Positions 8,138 to 17,800 of a stretch of DNA of 64,000 nt are shown piece by piece. Source of the DNA: DASPJR01 sp035628505 (GTDB lineage Bacteria; Planctomycetota; SZUA-567; H5-PLA8); assembly GCA_035628505.1 (NCBI GenBank), contig DASPJR010000122.1:1-64000 (forward strand), read 5' to 3'. Within the stretch, counting starts at the first letter, position 1. The number at the start of each line of letters is the position of its first letter. The notes beneath the pieces are model-generated. The model was given only the letters and a program-made list of their open reading frames with translations, was not told where the DNA came from and searched no databases. The position numbers were made by a program, and so were the translations under genes.

Positions 8138-8908
8138 ATGGGATTTGAAAAATCCGGAGTTGAAATTGAATTCAACATCTGGCCGATCGTTTTTATCATC
8201 CTGCTCGCCGGAATTGGCTTCTACATAAAAAGTGAAATGGATCGGTACGAGGCGCGCCAGAAGGCTGAGCTTGCCCGCGAGCAGGAACGTGACCGCCAGA
8301 GAGAGGCTGAAGCAAAAGAGAGACGCGCGGAACAGCAGCGGCAACGTGAAGAGGAACTCGCACAGGCAAAGCTTGCAAGCCTCGACAAAGTCAAGGACGC
8401 GGAGCGCCGCAAGCAGCAGCAGCGGGAAGAGTTGGTCAAGAATGCGGAACTGCAGATCCGCAAGGCCGAGGCAGAAAGAGCGCTACTTGAGCAGATTAAC
8501 AAGAACAAAATAAGGGAAATGCTCGCCAGGGAGGCTGACGAGTTGCGGCAAACCTTGCAGACAAATGAGGGCGAGGCGGCTGCACTTGAACTACAGCTGA
8601 GGGCAATGGAGCCTCCGGTGCGAAGGGTGATGCGTGAAATTGACGATGGCAAAGCCGAGTTTAAGCGAACAGCAGCCCGGTTTGAGGAACTCGCACTGCG
8701 GCAGCCTCGACCGAGCAACCTGGATGTGTTGCTGGAGGCATGCCGGAACGACATGGAGAAGCAGGTTAAGAGAACAGACGCACTTGAAAAGAAGCTTGAG
8801 GAAATGAACTCGCAGATCGGCTCTGTAAAAATTCTTCTGCAGCGCGCCCAGAACATCATAACTAAAAGCCGTGCCCGGCTGAAAGAAATCGAATCCATCA
8901 AAGATTAG
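8138..8908 (+). CDS. TolA-shaped membrane coiled-coil protein 2 (no C-terminal domain)
   Basis: A 256-residue paralogue-like neighbour of the genes on either side. It has a short N-terminal lead, one membrane helix (about residues 14-31, WPIVFIILLAGIGFYIKS) and then an almost continuous charged coiled coil to the C-terminus (YEARQKAELAREQERD and onward). It lacks the LKDG-type C-terminal domain of its two neighbours and ends in IKEIESIKD-like helix (LKEIESIKD). A break with Pro (EPPVRRV, PRPSNLD) near residues 163-195 may hinge the rod. ATG 8138 is preceded by AGGTGG. Ten bp separate it from gene 3. Function unknown. Confidence 0.7.
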   Translation: MGFEKSGVEIEFNIWPIVFIILLAGIGFYIKSEMDRYEARQKAELAREQERDRQREAEAKERRAEQQRQREEELAQAKLASLDKVKDAERRKQQQREELVKNAELQIRKAEAERALLEQINKNKIREMLAREADELRQTLQTNEGEAAALELQLRAMEPPVRRVMREIDDGKAEFKRTAARFEELALRQPRPSNLDVLLEACRNDMEKQVKRTDALEKKLEEMNSQIGSVKILLQRAQNIITKSRARLKEIESIKD

Positions 8909-8918
8909 GCGTCAGCGA

Positions 8919-10013
8919 ATGAACCAGACAACGCGTGGAGCGGAGCGCAAACCGCGCATTTATCTGGATCTGACAGTCGTTGCGTGCATCCTCTTTCTTG
9001 TCTTCATTCTGTGGCTCGCCTTCCATACTCCCGAAGACACCGAACGCAAGCGGCGTGAACTGGAAGTATCGGAACGTGCCAGCCGCGAGCGTCGGGAAAA
9101 TGACCGAAGGTCTAAAGCGGAAAAAGAACTGCTGGCACGCAAACAACAGATCGAGCAGTTCAAGCAAGAAGCTGAGGAACTTCGCGAATTTCACAAGAAA
9201 AGAATCGCCGAAGCTGAAGAGGCTCGCATCCTGCAAAAGGAAGCCTTGGCCCTGAAGCTGGAACGCGAAATCCGCAGGCTCCGTTCCCAAAAAGAAGCCG
9301 AGGCGCTCCAGGCAGAACGTGAGGCTTCACGGCTCAGCCTGCATGTTCTGGATCAGGAAATTGAAACCAAAATTGCGGAAAAAATTGATCCCGACCATAT
9401 TCTGCGGCTTAAATATTGGCGCATGGAAGCGGCACTTGAAGCCTACTATCGTGAATGCAGCCTCATTGTGAGGTACCTTGAGGAGAATGACCTGCGCCTT
9501 GACGAATGTCGCGCGACACTAACCAATCTGGCTAAGCGGCTACCCGAAGCGCGCGCGGCTCTCAGTCGTGAAACTGGCCTCGCGGATGAGCTGATCAAAG
9601 AGAATCTACCGGAAACTGCACTGAGGAAGCTTGCTGCCGTGCAGGATCCGCCGAGGGAATTCCTGATTGTTTTGGAATCCATTGCGGACGCTTTTGAAAA
9701 GCGTGCCGCAGGTCAGAAAGAATTGGCTGAAGTTCAGAAGCTCTGGTACGCAGCGCGCGAAAAGTTGATTGCGGAAAAGCCTCCACCGCCGGTGCCTTTA
9801 CCAACTCAGCCTGGGCAATCTTCGCCGCAACGTCAGCCATCGCAAAAGCCTTCAGAGCAGCGAACGGTCAAGATCACCACCTACACGCTGAAAAACGGAC
9901 GCCGAATTCTTGGCGTGCAATCGGTCGATTCAGGCGATTCGCTGTCGGTCAAGTCCGTCAGCGGCAAATTTCATCTGATTAAAAAAGACGATATCGAACG
10001 GATTGAAGAATAG
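8919..10013 (+). CDS. TolA-shaped membrane coiled-coil protein 3, with C-terminal LKDG domain
   Basis: A 364-residue protein. It has a short basic N-terminus, a membrane helix (about residues 17-36, LTVVACILFLVFILWLAF) and a charged coiled coil (about 40-135). A more globular helical stretch (135-280, including DHILRLKYWRMEAALEAYY and RETGLADELIKENLPE) follows, then a Pro/Gln-rich linker (~285-318). The terminal ~45-residue domain (TYTLKNGRRILGVQSV ... GDSLSVKS ... DIERIEE) is homologous to that of gene 1. Short beta-rich domains opening with L-K-[DN]-G and closing with D-I-E-x-I-E recur in planctomycete proteins, which is recalled family knowledge and not checked here. Function unknown. Confidence 0.72.
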   Translation: MNQTTRGAERKPRIYLDLTVVACILFLVFILWLAFHTPEDTERKRRELEVSERASRERRENDRRSKAEKELLARKQQIEQFKQEAEELREFHKKRIAEAEEARILQKEALALKLEREIRRLRSQKEAEALQAEREASRLSLHVLDQEIETKIAEKIDPDHILRLKYWRMEAALEAYYRECSLIVRYLEENDLRLDECRATLTNLAKRLPEARAALSRETGLADELIKENLPETALRKLAAVQDPPREFLIVLESIADAFEKRAAGQKELAEVQKLWYAAREKLIAEKPPPPVPLPTQPGQSSPQRQPSQKPSEQRTVKITTYTLKNGRRILGVQSVDSGDSLSVKSVSGKFHLIKKDDIERIEE

Positions 10014-10051
10014 GCCGTTAATTGCATGATGCATGACGCTTGACGTACGAA

Positions 10052-11143
10052 CTACCGGCCTTCCATGCCGGCGCCGCCGTCCTGGAACATCGGCAGATAG
10101 CGCAGCGGAAGCTCCAGCGAAAGCACAGAGAGCGCGACAAAGACGCCACCGTAACTGTCGTTCCAGCTCCCATCAGCGCTCTGGGTGCGGATGAGTTGCT
10201 CGGCCATCGCGCGGTACCACTTGTTCCACTCCGCGCCGCCGTGCTGGAAAATCGCGATCGACGCGTAAAAAAGAGAGTAGGCATACCAGCCGCCAAAGCT
10301 GCCTTCGCTGCCCTGGCCGGGAAGCTGGCCCATGATGTTTTTAATACCCTTCGCGTATTTGGGATCTGTATGCAGGCCCAGCACGCCCAGCATGTACATG
10401 CCCGCTCCCGTCGTAGCGATTGAGCCGCCGCTTCCTCCGCTTCGCGCGTGCCAGTTGTAGGCGTACCAGCCGCTGTCGTTGGTCATCGCCAGCAGGTATT
10501 TCTTCGCTTTTTCGATGATCTGCTTGCGCACCGAAACGCCGCAGGATTCCGCGGCGCGCAGCGCCGTCACCTGCATTACGGCGATCGCGCCTGAACCGTC
10601 GTCGTTTAGCGCGCCGTTGGGAGAGCTGTTCCAGCCGCCGTACTGGTTCTGACAGCCTTCAATGCTGCGCACGGCCCGGAAAAGCGCATCCTTCACGCGC
10701 GCGGCCTGCGCTTCATCGCGAATCATGCCGTGGACCTGAGCGAGGAACTGCGTGGAATAGCCGTGGCCGTACATTCCCGACGGCCCGAACGAAGCGTTCT
10801 CAGAAATGAAGCCGTTTTTGGCGCTGCAGCGGAGCACATAATCCAGCGCGGAGGAAATGTTCCGCGCGTACGGGCCCTCGTGCGGCGTACTGCCGGCGGC
10901 CATCCATGCCAAGCCGGCCAGAGCTGTCGCGGCGCAGGCGTAGGACGACTTCAAACTTCCATCTTTGTTTTGATTCTTAGCCAGCCACTGGCAGGCACGC
11001 TCGATGGATCTTTCAATGCGCTCGGTGACTTCAGGCTCCAGTGAAGAAGGCGCCACGGCCCGGGGCTCGTCTTCACCACAGAACGCAGGGAAAACCGCCA
11101 GGAGCAGACAGGCGCAGAGCATCGCTGAAGTTCTCATAAGCAC
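10052..11143 (-). CDS. Secreted squalene-cyclase/prenyltransferase-repeat protein
   Basis: A 363-residue protein with a signal peptide (MLMRTSAMLCACLLLAVFPAFC, cleavage near residue 22) and an alpha/alpha-toroid of cyclase-type repeats. These are ACQWLAKNQNKDGSL, ALDYVLRCSAKNGFI, SIEGCQNQYGGWNS, KKYLLAMTNDSGWYAY and LIRTQSADGSWNDSYGG, each with the QxxDGSW-like turn. No DxDD or DCTAE catalytic motif of true terpene cyclases is visible. Secreted non-enzymatic members like this are common in Planctomycetota and are usually annotated as terpene cyclase/mutase family. Start is ATG 11143 or 11137. The following 60 bp separate it from the sixA stop. Confidence 0.8.
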   Translation of the reverse strand: MLMRTSAMLCACLLLAVFPAFCGEDEPRAVAPSSLEPEVTERIERSIERACQWLAKNQNKDGSLKSSYACAATALAGLAWMAAGSTPHEGPYARNISSALDYVLRCSAKNGFISENASFGPSGMYGHGYSTQFLAQVHGMIRDEAQAARVKDALFRAVRSIEGCQNQYGGWNSSPNGALNDDGSGAIAVMQVTALRAAESCGVSVRKQIIEKAKKYLLAMTNDSGWYAYNWHARSGGSGGSIATTGAGMYMLGVLGLHTDPKYAKGIKNIMGQLPGQGSEGSFGGWYAYSLFYASIAIFQHGGAEWNKWYRAMAEQLIRTQSADGSWNDSYGGVFVALSVLSLELPLRYLPMFQDGGAGMEGR

Positions 11144-11203
11144 CGCTCCGTATAGCGCCGCATTTTTCCAGCGGCTCCGGCCTTAAAAATCCCACAGCGA
11201 CTG

Positions 11204-11692
11204 TTATTCGTCCTTCAGCACGTCGCGCGGGGCCAGCAGCCACTTCAACTTCATCCCGCCGGGTTTGTAACTGCCTTCCAGATACGCGATCCCCGCCTTT
11301 TTCAACGCGTAGTCGGTCTCCGGGTCACCGCATAACTGGCCGATGATAATTCCACAATCAGGCTCATGCCCCACACACATTAGACGTTCGGGCGACGTTT
11401 TCAGTGCGCTTAAAATCTTCTGCATGCTGCGCAGCGACGCGCCGCACGCGAGCTCGTCGATCTGCTTTGGCTTCAGGCCCAGTGCATCGCCGGCAATCTC
11501 CGCTGTTTGCCAGGCACGCACGAGCGGACTGGACCAAAGCGTGTCGACATGAAGTTTTTTCTCACGCAAAAGCGCATCGAGCACCTGCCGTGTGCGCTTT
11601 TTTCCTTTTTCGGTCAACGGCCGCGTAGTATCTGTGCCTTGCCATTCGGAAGGCTCAAAAGCGATGCCGTGACGCATTATATAAAGGTGCAT
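11204..11692 (-). CDS. sixA: SixA-like phosphohistidine phosphatase
   Basis: A 162-residue histidine phosphatase of the SixA branch. The catalytic N-terminal RHG triad (IMRHGIAF, His8) and the second catalytic His in the VGHEPDCG motif (His109) are present, as are RPLTEKGKKRT and SSPLVRAWQTAEI. SixA removes phosphate from phosphohistidine in HPt-type relay or PTS proteins. Length matches the family. It is divergent from the VWA gene across a 61-bp region, with no obvious histidine kinase partner in the window. Confidence 0.9.
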   Translation of the reverse strand: MHLYIMRHGIAFEPSEWQGTDTTRPLTEKGKKRTRQVLDALLREKKLHVDTLWSSPLVRAWQTAEIAGDALGLKPKQIDELACGASLRSMQKILSALKTSPERLMCVGHEPDCGIIIGQLCGDPETDYALKKAGIAYLEGSYKPGGMKLKWLLAPRDVLKDE

Positions 11693-11753
11693 GAAAAAGC
11701 GCCCTCAATCGTCTAACTAGCGATAGCAAGGTATATACCATGGGGTATGCGCT

Positions 11754-13193
11754 GTGAAATCTTTATTGCTTATTGCGTCATGTGCTGCCTTGCTAGCGGC
11801 TGAAGTTCACGCCGCCGAGGACGATGGCGCTATAGTCATTCGCAAGCGCGAAGACCCGCGGCCGCTAGTCCCTGGTGAACTGGCCAAACTCGGCAGGCTG
11901 CTCAAGAGCAACGATCTGGCCGAAGCACAGCAGGCCGCCGACGCGCTGGTCATCTCCCGGTCAAAGCAGGCCGTGGCGCTCTTCTGGGAGATGTGCGTCC
12001 AGGGCACCGCACGCCAGCGCCTCATCGCGCTGCGCTCGCTGGGGCGGCTCGGGCAGCCGGGGGCCGAGGATAATATTTTCAAGTTGGCACTTGGGGATTT
12101 GTACGTACCGCTGCGCCTGGCGGCTGCGGAGGAGCTCGCGCAGCTGGAAGGGGGTGAGAAGGCCGCCGCCCGCTTTATCGAGGTTCTCAGCAATGAAAAA
12201 CATCCCCTGAAAAGCTTGCGCGTGCAGGCACTGCAGGCGCTCAGCCGCACAAACTGCAAAGCCGCGACGGCAGCTCTCGTTGATCACCTGAATGCGTCTA
12301 AACCAGAACTAGCAGTGGCCGCCGCCGAAGCGCTGGGGCATTCAAAGAATGTCGCGCATGCTCCTGCTCTGATCGCGGCACTGAACACGCAAAACGACGA
12401 TATCAAAAGCGCGGCTGCTGAGGCGCTCGAACAGCTTACGGGACAGAATTTCCGCTACGATCTGGTGAAGTGGTCGCGCTGGCAGAAGGATGGCTCGCCC
12501 ATCAAGGCCGCACCAGAAAGCCTGGTCCAGGCGGACTCAGGCGCGCCCATTCCGCCGGAAGTCCTCCATAAAACGCCGCTCGATGTGGTCGTCGTCTTCG
12601 ACACGACCGGCAGCATGCTCCATATCTGGCCGGAACTCAGCGCGCGCATTGACGCGGTGCTGCAGGAATTGATCCGCCAGGTGCCGTCCCTGCGGCTGGG
12701 CATCGTCAAATACAGGGCTGCCGATCCGGCGCGCACGCTGACGTACATGATCAAATCCAAGCCGCTGACGCGCGACTTTGACAAGATTCGCGAGGAGATC
12801 GTCGATGCCACATTCGGCGGCGGCTCAGGCGGCGTTCAGCTTGGCCTTGAGCACGCAATCGTCGCGATGCCCTGGCGAATGCATTCGCGCAAGATGATCC
12901 TGCTGGTCGGCGACACGTCCCCGGCCGAAGAGAGCGCGCGCAGCTGCATGAAGACGATTGCCGAAGCCTGGCAGAGCGGGGGAATCCTGGTGAACACAAT
13001 TTACGTCCGTACCGCTCATGGCGCGGAACACATGGAGACCTACAAGGCACTGGCAGAGGCCGGGGTGGGGCATTGCTACGAATACAACAAGGCCTGGCGT
13101 TACCTGATTGATCTCACCGCCGAAAATCCATTCGTGAATGGAAACGAATCGCCCGCCGAAACGGCGAAGAAACTCTGCGCGCCGCGGAAGTGA
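11754..13193 (+). CDS. Secreted HEAT-repeat + von Willebrand A domain protein
   Basis: A 479-residue protein starting at GTG 11754 with a signal peptide (MKSLLLIASCAALLAAEVHA). Residues ~40-232 are HEAT/PBS-type repeats (for example RLIALRSLGRLGQPGAEDN, RVQALQALSRTNCKAATAAL, AVAAAEALGHSKNVAHAPAL). Residues ~275-460 are a VWA domain with the metal-site motif DTTGSM (Asp283) and a later GDTSPAEES. The extreme C-terminus, VNGNESPAETAKKLCAPRK, reappears in degraded form about 5 kb downstream. Such proteins are presumed extracytoplasmic scaffolds. No transport or protease partner is adjacent; the sigma/FecR operon follows after 122 bp. Confidence 0.82.
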   Translation: MKSLLLIASCAALLAAEVHAAEDDGAIVIRKREDPRPLVPGELAKLGRLLKSNDLAEAQQAADALVISRSKQAVALFWEMCVQGTARQRLIALRSLGRLGQPGAEDNIFKLALGDLYVPLRLAAAEELAQLEGGEKAAARFIEVLSNEKHPLKSLRVQALQALSRTNCKAATAALVDHLNASKPELAVAAAEALGHSKNVAHAPALIAALNTQNDDIKSAAAEALEQLTGQNFRYDLVKWSRWQKDGSPIKAAPESLVQADSGAPIPPEVLHKTPLDVVVVFDTTGSMLHIWPELSARIDAVLQELIRQVPSLRLGIVKYRAADPARTLTYMIKSKPLTRDFDKIREEIVDATFGGGSGGVQLGLEHAIVAMPWRMHSRKMILLVGDTSPAEESARSCMKTIAEAWQSGGILVNTIYVRTAHGAEHMETYKALAEAGVGHCYEYNKAWRYLIDLTAENPFVNGNESPAETAKKLCAPRK

Positions 13194-13315
13194 AGCCGCC
13201 CCGGCGGCAGGCTCCCATCATCGAAGCTCGCGACTCCCAAGCTTCGTCGTCCTTTTCGAACGAAAAATCGTTTCTCTCCAATAAATTGTACACTGGCCGG
13301 TGTCTCTTACGATGA

Positions 13316-13873
13316 ATGTTAATGAGCTTGCTTGAAACTGACCAGGAACTGCTCACCTCCTTTCGTGCCGGAGAGATCGGCGCCTTTGAACGATTGTATG
13401 AGCGCCACGCGCGCCCGGTTCTCACCATTCTCACGCATATACTGGGTGACCGGGACGAAGCGGAAGATGAACTGCAGGAGACTTTCGTAAGTTTTGCACA
13501 AAGCGCGCCCCAGTTGGGCCTGGAAACAAACATACGCGCTTATCTTGTCGCCGCGGCGCGTAATCGCGCACTAAACAGACGGCGCGGTCGTAACAGGCGG
13601 CATGATTTCGCCCGGCGTTATGAGGTTGTGCTTCAATATCGGGATATCGCCGCGCATGAGGGAGTTTCTTCGCAGGCCGAAGCTGACGAGAGACTCCGGC
13701 GCCTGAATGATGGTTTGAACCAGCTTACCGAGAACGAGCGTGAAGTAGTGTTGTTGCACACTCAGGCTGAACTCACCTTCAAAGAGATTGCTGAATTGCT
13801 CAAGACACCCCAAGGTACCGTCGCAACGCGTTATCGTTCAGCCCTAAGCCGACTTCGGGAATTGCTCGCATGA
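13316..13873 (+). CDS. ECF-family RNA polymerase sigma factor
   Basis: A 185-residue sigma-70 factor containing only regions 2 and 4. Region 2 spans ~residues 25-95 (AFERLYERHARPVLTI, GDRDEAEDELQETFVSF). Region 4 spans ~125-182 (LNQLTENEREVVLLHTQAELTFKEIAELLKTPQGTVATRYRSALSRLRELL) and holds the helix-turn-helix. Start may be ATG 13316 or ATG 13322 (MSLLETD). The stop overlaps the FecR-like gene in an ATGA junction, the classic sigma/anti-sigma coupling. Target promoters are unknown. By analogy with FecI it probably drives its own operon. Confidence 0.93.
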   Translation: MLMSLLETDQELLTSFRAGEIGAFERLYERHARPVLTILTHILGDRDEAEDELQETFVSFAQSAPQLGLETNIRAYLVAAARNRALNRRRGRNRRHDFARRYEVVLQYRDIAAHEGVSSQAEADERLRRLNDGLNQLTENEREVVLLHTQAELTFKEIAELLKTPQGTVATRYRSALSRLRELLA

Positions 13874-14877
13874 TTAACGAAGAACAGATAGAGCGGCAAC
13901 TTAAGGCTTCTACCGGCCCGGTTCCACGTCCGGAAACATTGGAAGCCATTCTCGCACGCGTCCGTAACGGCGAAGTGAGCCGAAGCACCCATGTAGATAT
14001 CCCTACAACTCAGGTAGCTGCATCTGACGCAGCCGCAAATGCCAGTGGACCGCGAGTGTTTTTAGCCCAGGCGCCGCAGCGTGGCTGGCGCATGCGCCAC
14101 ACACTCGCTGCCGCTGCAATCTTATTAGTGTTACTCGGATGGCAGTTTCTATCGGTACAGAAACCACCTGTGATCGGATTCGCTCAGAGCGAAGGGTTGC
14201 TGGTCACCCGAGACGGCGCACAGCACACTCTGGTTTCTGACGAGCCTCTTTACGCGAACGACAGCGTCTTGGCAAAGAAGCGCGCAGATATCCGCCTGAC
14301 CGATGGCAGCAGTGTACGCCTTGATCAAAATACTACGCTAAAAATTGCAGCAGTAGAGCCTGACGAGCGCGTACGACTTCAGGTAACTGTTGGCCGCATC
14401 TTCTTACGCGTGGCGAAAGCCACGGGGCGATTCAGAGTCCAGGCCGGCGCCACGCACATTGAAGTGCTCGGCACTGTGTTTGGTGTTTCAGTAAGCAAGG
14501 ATTCTGCAACCACCAGCGTCTATGAGGGGCAGGTTCGAATGGAGGCCCCGGCTGGACGCCTTGAGCTCGGCCGCGGCGACTCTGGTTTAGCAAGCGGTGA
14601 TAGTGCGCCAACGCGCACCGATATTGATCCGGCCATAGCCCTGGCCTGGGCTCGCGACTGGACGCGCTTCCAGAACCGGCCTTTGGGCGAGGTATTAAAT
14701 TGGATTGAGACAAACAGCGCATTCCGTTTTACGGCGGCCGGTGAAATTCGACAGCAGCCCGTAACCATTGCGATTGACCAGGAGCCGATGATTCGCGTGG
14801 TGGAAACTCTAATGCTGAGTTTAAACCTGCGTTATTCTGCTCGCGACAATGATGTAACCATTCTGGGAGCGAACTGA
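13870..14877 (+). CDS. FecR-domain transmembrane anti-sigma regulator
   Basis: A 335-residue type II membrane protein. The cytoplasmic N-terminal segment (1-77) would bind the sigma factor. A single membrane helix spans ~78-97 (TLAAAAILLVLLGWQFL). A periplasmic FecR domain lies at ~125-225 (LTDGSSVRLDQNTTL, VGRIFLRVAKATGRFRVQAG, IEVLGTVFGVSV), and a C-terminal DUF4974/STN-like module at ~270-335 (RPLGEVLNWIETNSAFRF, IRVVETLMLSLNLRYS). Both junctions are overlaps: ATGA with the sigma gene upstream and a one-base overlap (TGATG) with the HEAT protein downstream. That supports tight stoichiometric expression. Confidence 0.9.
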   Translation: MINEEQIERQLKASTGPVPRPETLEAILARVRNGEVSRSTHVDIPTTQVAASDAAANASGPRVFLAQAPQRGWRMRHTLAAAAILLVLLGWQFLSVQKPPVIGFAQSEGLLVTRDGAQHTLVSDEPLYANDSVLAKKRADIRLTDGSSVRLDQNTTLKIAAVEPDERVRLQVTVGRIFLRVAKATGRFRVQAGATHIEVLGTVFGVSVSKDSATTSVYEGQVRMEAPAGRLELGRGDSGLASGDSAPTRTDIDPAIALAWARDWTRFQNRPLGEVLNWIETNSAFRFTAAGEIRQQPVTIAIDQEPMIRVVETLMLSLNLRYSARDNDVTILGAN

Positions 14878-17800
14878 TGCGATTAGCTCGGATACTTCTA
14901 CTAGCGCTGATAGTATTTCCAGGGCTTACCAACGAGTCTGCCACTCTTAGTGCGGCCGAGGCAGAGCCGCGCGTAAGTGTGAATTACAATAAGACGCCGT
15001 TCAAAGACGCTCTGTTGGACTTCCAGCAAAAATCTGGATTCAGGCTCGCCTTCTCCGAAAAATTAATTTCGCATGCCGCCCCAGTCACCCTGCAGAAAGA
15101 GAATGCGCCGGCGGAAAAGGTGCTGCTGGAGATTCTGCGTCCTGAGGGATTGGAAGCGGTGCAGACAGACCAGAAACTTGCGGCGGTGGTGCCGGGCTAT
15201 AGCGACCTCGGGATGGCCAAAGCTTTTGGCCGGTCACTCTTAACGGGTATCCGGCTCGGGAACAAACTTGATGGCGCAGTGACTGATGGCGACGAAGTGC
15301 GCGTGCCGGGCTGGACCGACGAAGACGATGCCGATCTGGCGATGGGGATCACGGATGTCATCATCTCCATTGTCTATTTTGAGAAAACGAGGCGCCTGGA
15401 ATATACCGACGCCGAGCAACGCCTGGAGATGCTGGTCAAGTCTGCGGACCCAGCGGTACGCGCCGGCGCGATCATCCCAATAATCGCGGGAAGAGTGAGT
15501 GCTCGCGCCAAGTGGGTAGGCGCCGAAATTGAAAAGGGTCTGATCGATCCACATCCGGCGGTCCGCACGGCCTGGTCGATTCTGTTCGCGGTAAGCCTGG
15601 AACTGGACCCGAAGAGTTTTCCCCTCGATGAAAATGATGCGAGGGTGCGCAGGATGGCCGCTGATCCCGAAGCGGCAGTGCGTATGGCAGCGACATTCGC
15701 ACTGATGATTGGCGATCTGGCAGGCCGAAACGTCGATCCGGACGGTTCCATGCTTAAGGCATTTCTCGCCGACCGCTCCGCATTCGTGCGTCAAACTCCG
15801 CGTCTAAGCATTCTAACTAACCGTCGTGTTCTCGAGAATAGAGCTAAGAGTGTCGCACATGAAAAATGGCATTCGCTCTGCAATGACGGCTTCCAACCAA
15901 TCCTTCACGATCCCAATCCAATTGCTCGCGTGCTCGGCCTGGGAGTATCCTTGCTCGCATCAACACGAGACGAGCATGATCGGATCAGTAAATTGACAAA
16001 AACCGATACCGATCCATGGATGAGGAAAATAGCCGGTATTCTTTCACCCTTGCTTGCTGGCGAATCGAAAGCTCCGCAACCAGACTTGCTCGCTGCTATT
16101 GTATCGAACAAGCAATCACATCAAGTCTCGGCACTGGTGATAGGTTCATTGGGTTACTTAAGCTTTTCAAGGGTGGCCAAACCAAAGACTCCGGGAACTG
16201 TTGTACCGCCTGCGGAAAACCTGATTGATCTTTCGCCGTTGACCCAACTCTCACGTTCGAAGTGGTTGTGGAGTCGCCTGGCCGGCACGTTTCTGGATGG
16301 CGCGATTCCCGTTCTCAGTTCGCTGTCCAAGCCGCTCTCTGCCGAGCAATTAAAAGATGCAGAGTTGAATTTCCAACAAGCGCTGCGCTCGCCTTCTGAA
16401 CCGGTACGTCTGGTCGCGCTACTTGGTCTTGCGTTCCGTACCGAATTAAAACCCGCGAACGTCCCGCCATCGACTGAGACGCTCGTTGCCGCACTGCATA
16501 GCCGCAATACCGCAGAGATGATGCTCGGCGCCCTACAGATGAGTCAGCACCTGAGCGCCGACGCCCTTTTTCATCAGATCGAAACGCTCCTTGCGGATGA
16601 ATCCAGACGTAATGCTGCAATCTGCTTACTCAGTAACCTCTATTACGATAGCCGCGAGCTGAAAAAGCTTTCCCGGGAAGAGCAGCAAGCATGGTGGACG
16701 GGTCTGGCCGAAATGGTTGTCCATCGGCAGGACCCCGCATTTGAAGCGGCCCTCACTTGCCGTCTAAGTTGGATGCCGGCCGAACCGCGGAAGTCTGTCA
16801 TCAAAGTTCTTTTTGCCAAGGGTCGCATCGAAACGGTTCATCGCATTGTAAATGCGAATTCGGGCAGTCCTCTCCGCGACGCAGAAGAGATACGTGCTTT
16901 GCTAGACCGCCTGAGCGTCATGGCAGACAACCCTGAGCATCGAATTCACGTGCTCGATACATGGGCGCAATTCGTCGCATCCAGCAAACACACGTTGCAT
17001 GAACACGTCCAGTCCATGGTACAAGTGCTTGATAAGGCACTCTCCGATGAGAATTCGACTGGCGCGGTAGAAATCAAAACTCGAATCCGGGCTCTCGTGT
17101 CGTTTTTTGAAATGATGGAGTATGGTCCTCAATCGAAGAGGAACGCTGTATTGGAGAATCTGCCGCTTAATATTTCTAAAGTTCTGGAAGTGGCGTTCTC
17201 ACTTGCGGCAGATTCCAGATTTACGCCGGACGCTGCCATTTTGCTTGGCCGCGCGATTGAGGTTTTCCGACAGCCGCAGCTCGCCGGGAAGTGGGCCGCG
17301 AATCATTCGCTGCAAAAAGCGCTCGATGCCGCGATTCAGGCTGTGCTTGCTGGAAGTCGCGACGAAGATAAGGCTGAGGTATGGGCCGCGCTTGCCAAGA
17401 ACGGAGATAAGCCGTCGATCGATGCTCTTACACAGCTTGTTATCAAGGGCAAAACAACTCCGATACATTTGAATAAGATAATTAACGCCTTGTCCACTAA
17501 GCCCCAACTGGTGCCTCCTGAATTTGGTACAGCGCTGCTCCGCATTGTTCGCGAACCAGGGGAGGACCGAAACATGCGCACTTACGCCTTGAGTGGACTG
17601 TATATTTTCCGGAAACCTTTGGCTGACGAAATCGAAGCCCTTGTATTGGATGATAAACTAGACGTATACCTGCGCGCACAGGCGGTTCATCTTTCAGTTC
17701 GCGGTGGCGAGAAAATCTTGATCTTTCAGAAGGCGCTCAAATCCTATGACACGCTGCCGGCTGAGGTTGCGTGTGCGCTGGCCGCGTCCGCCTGCAATTC

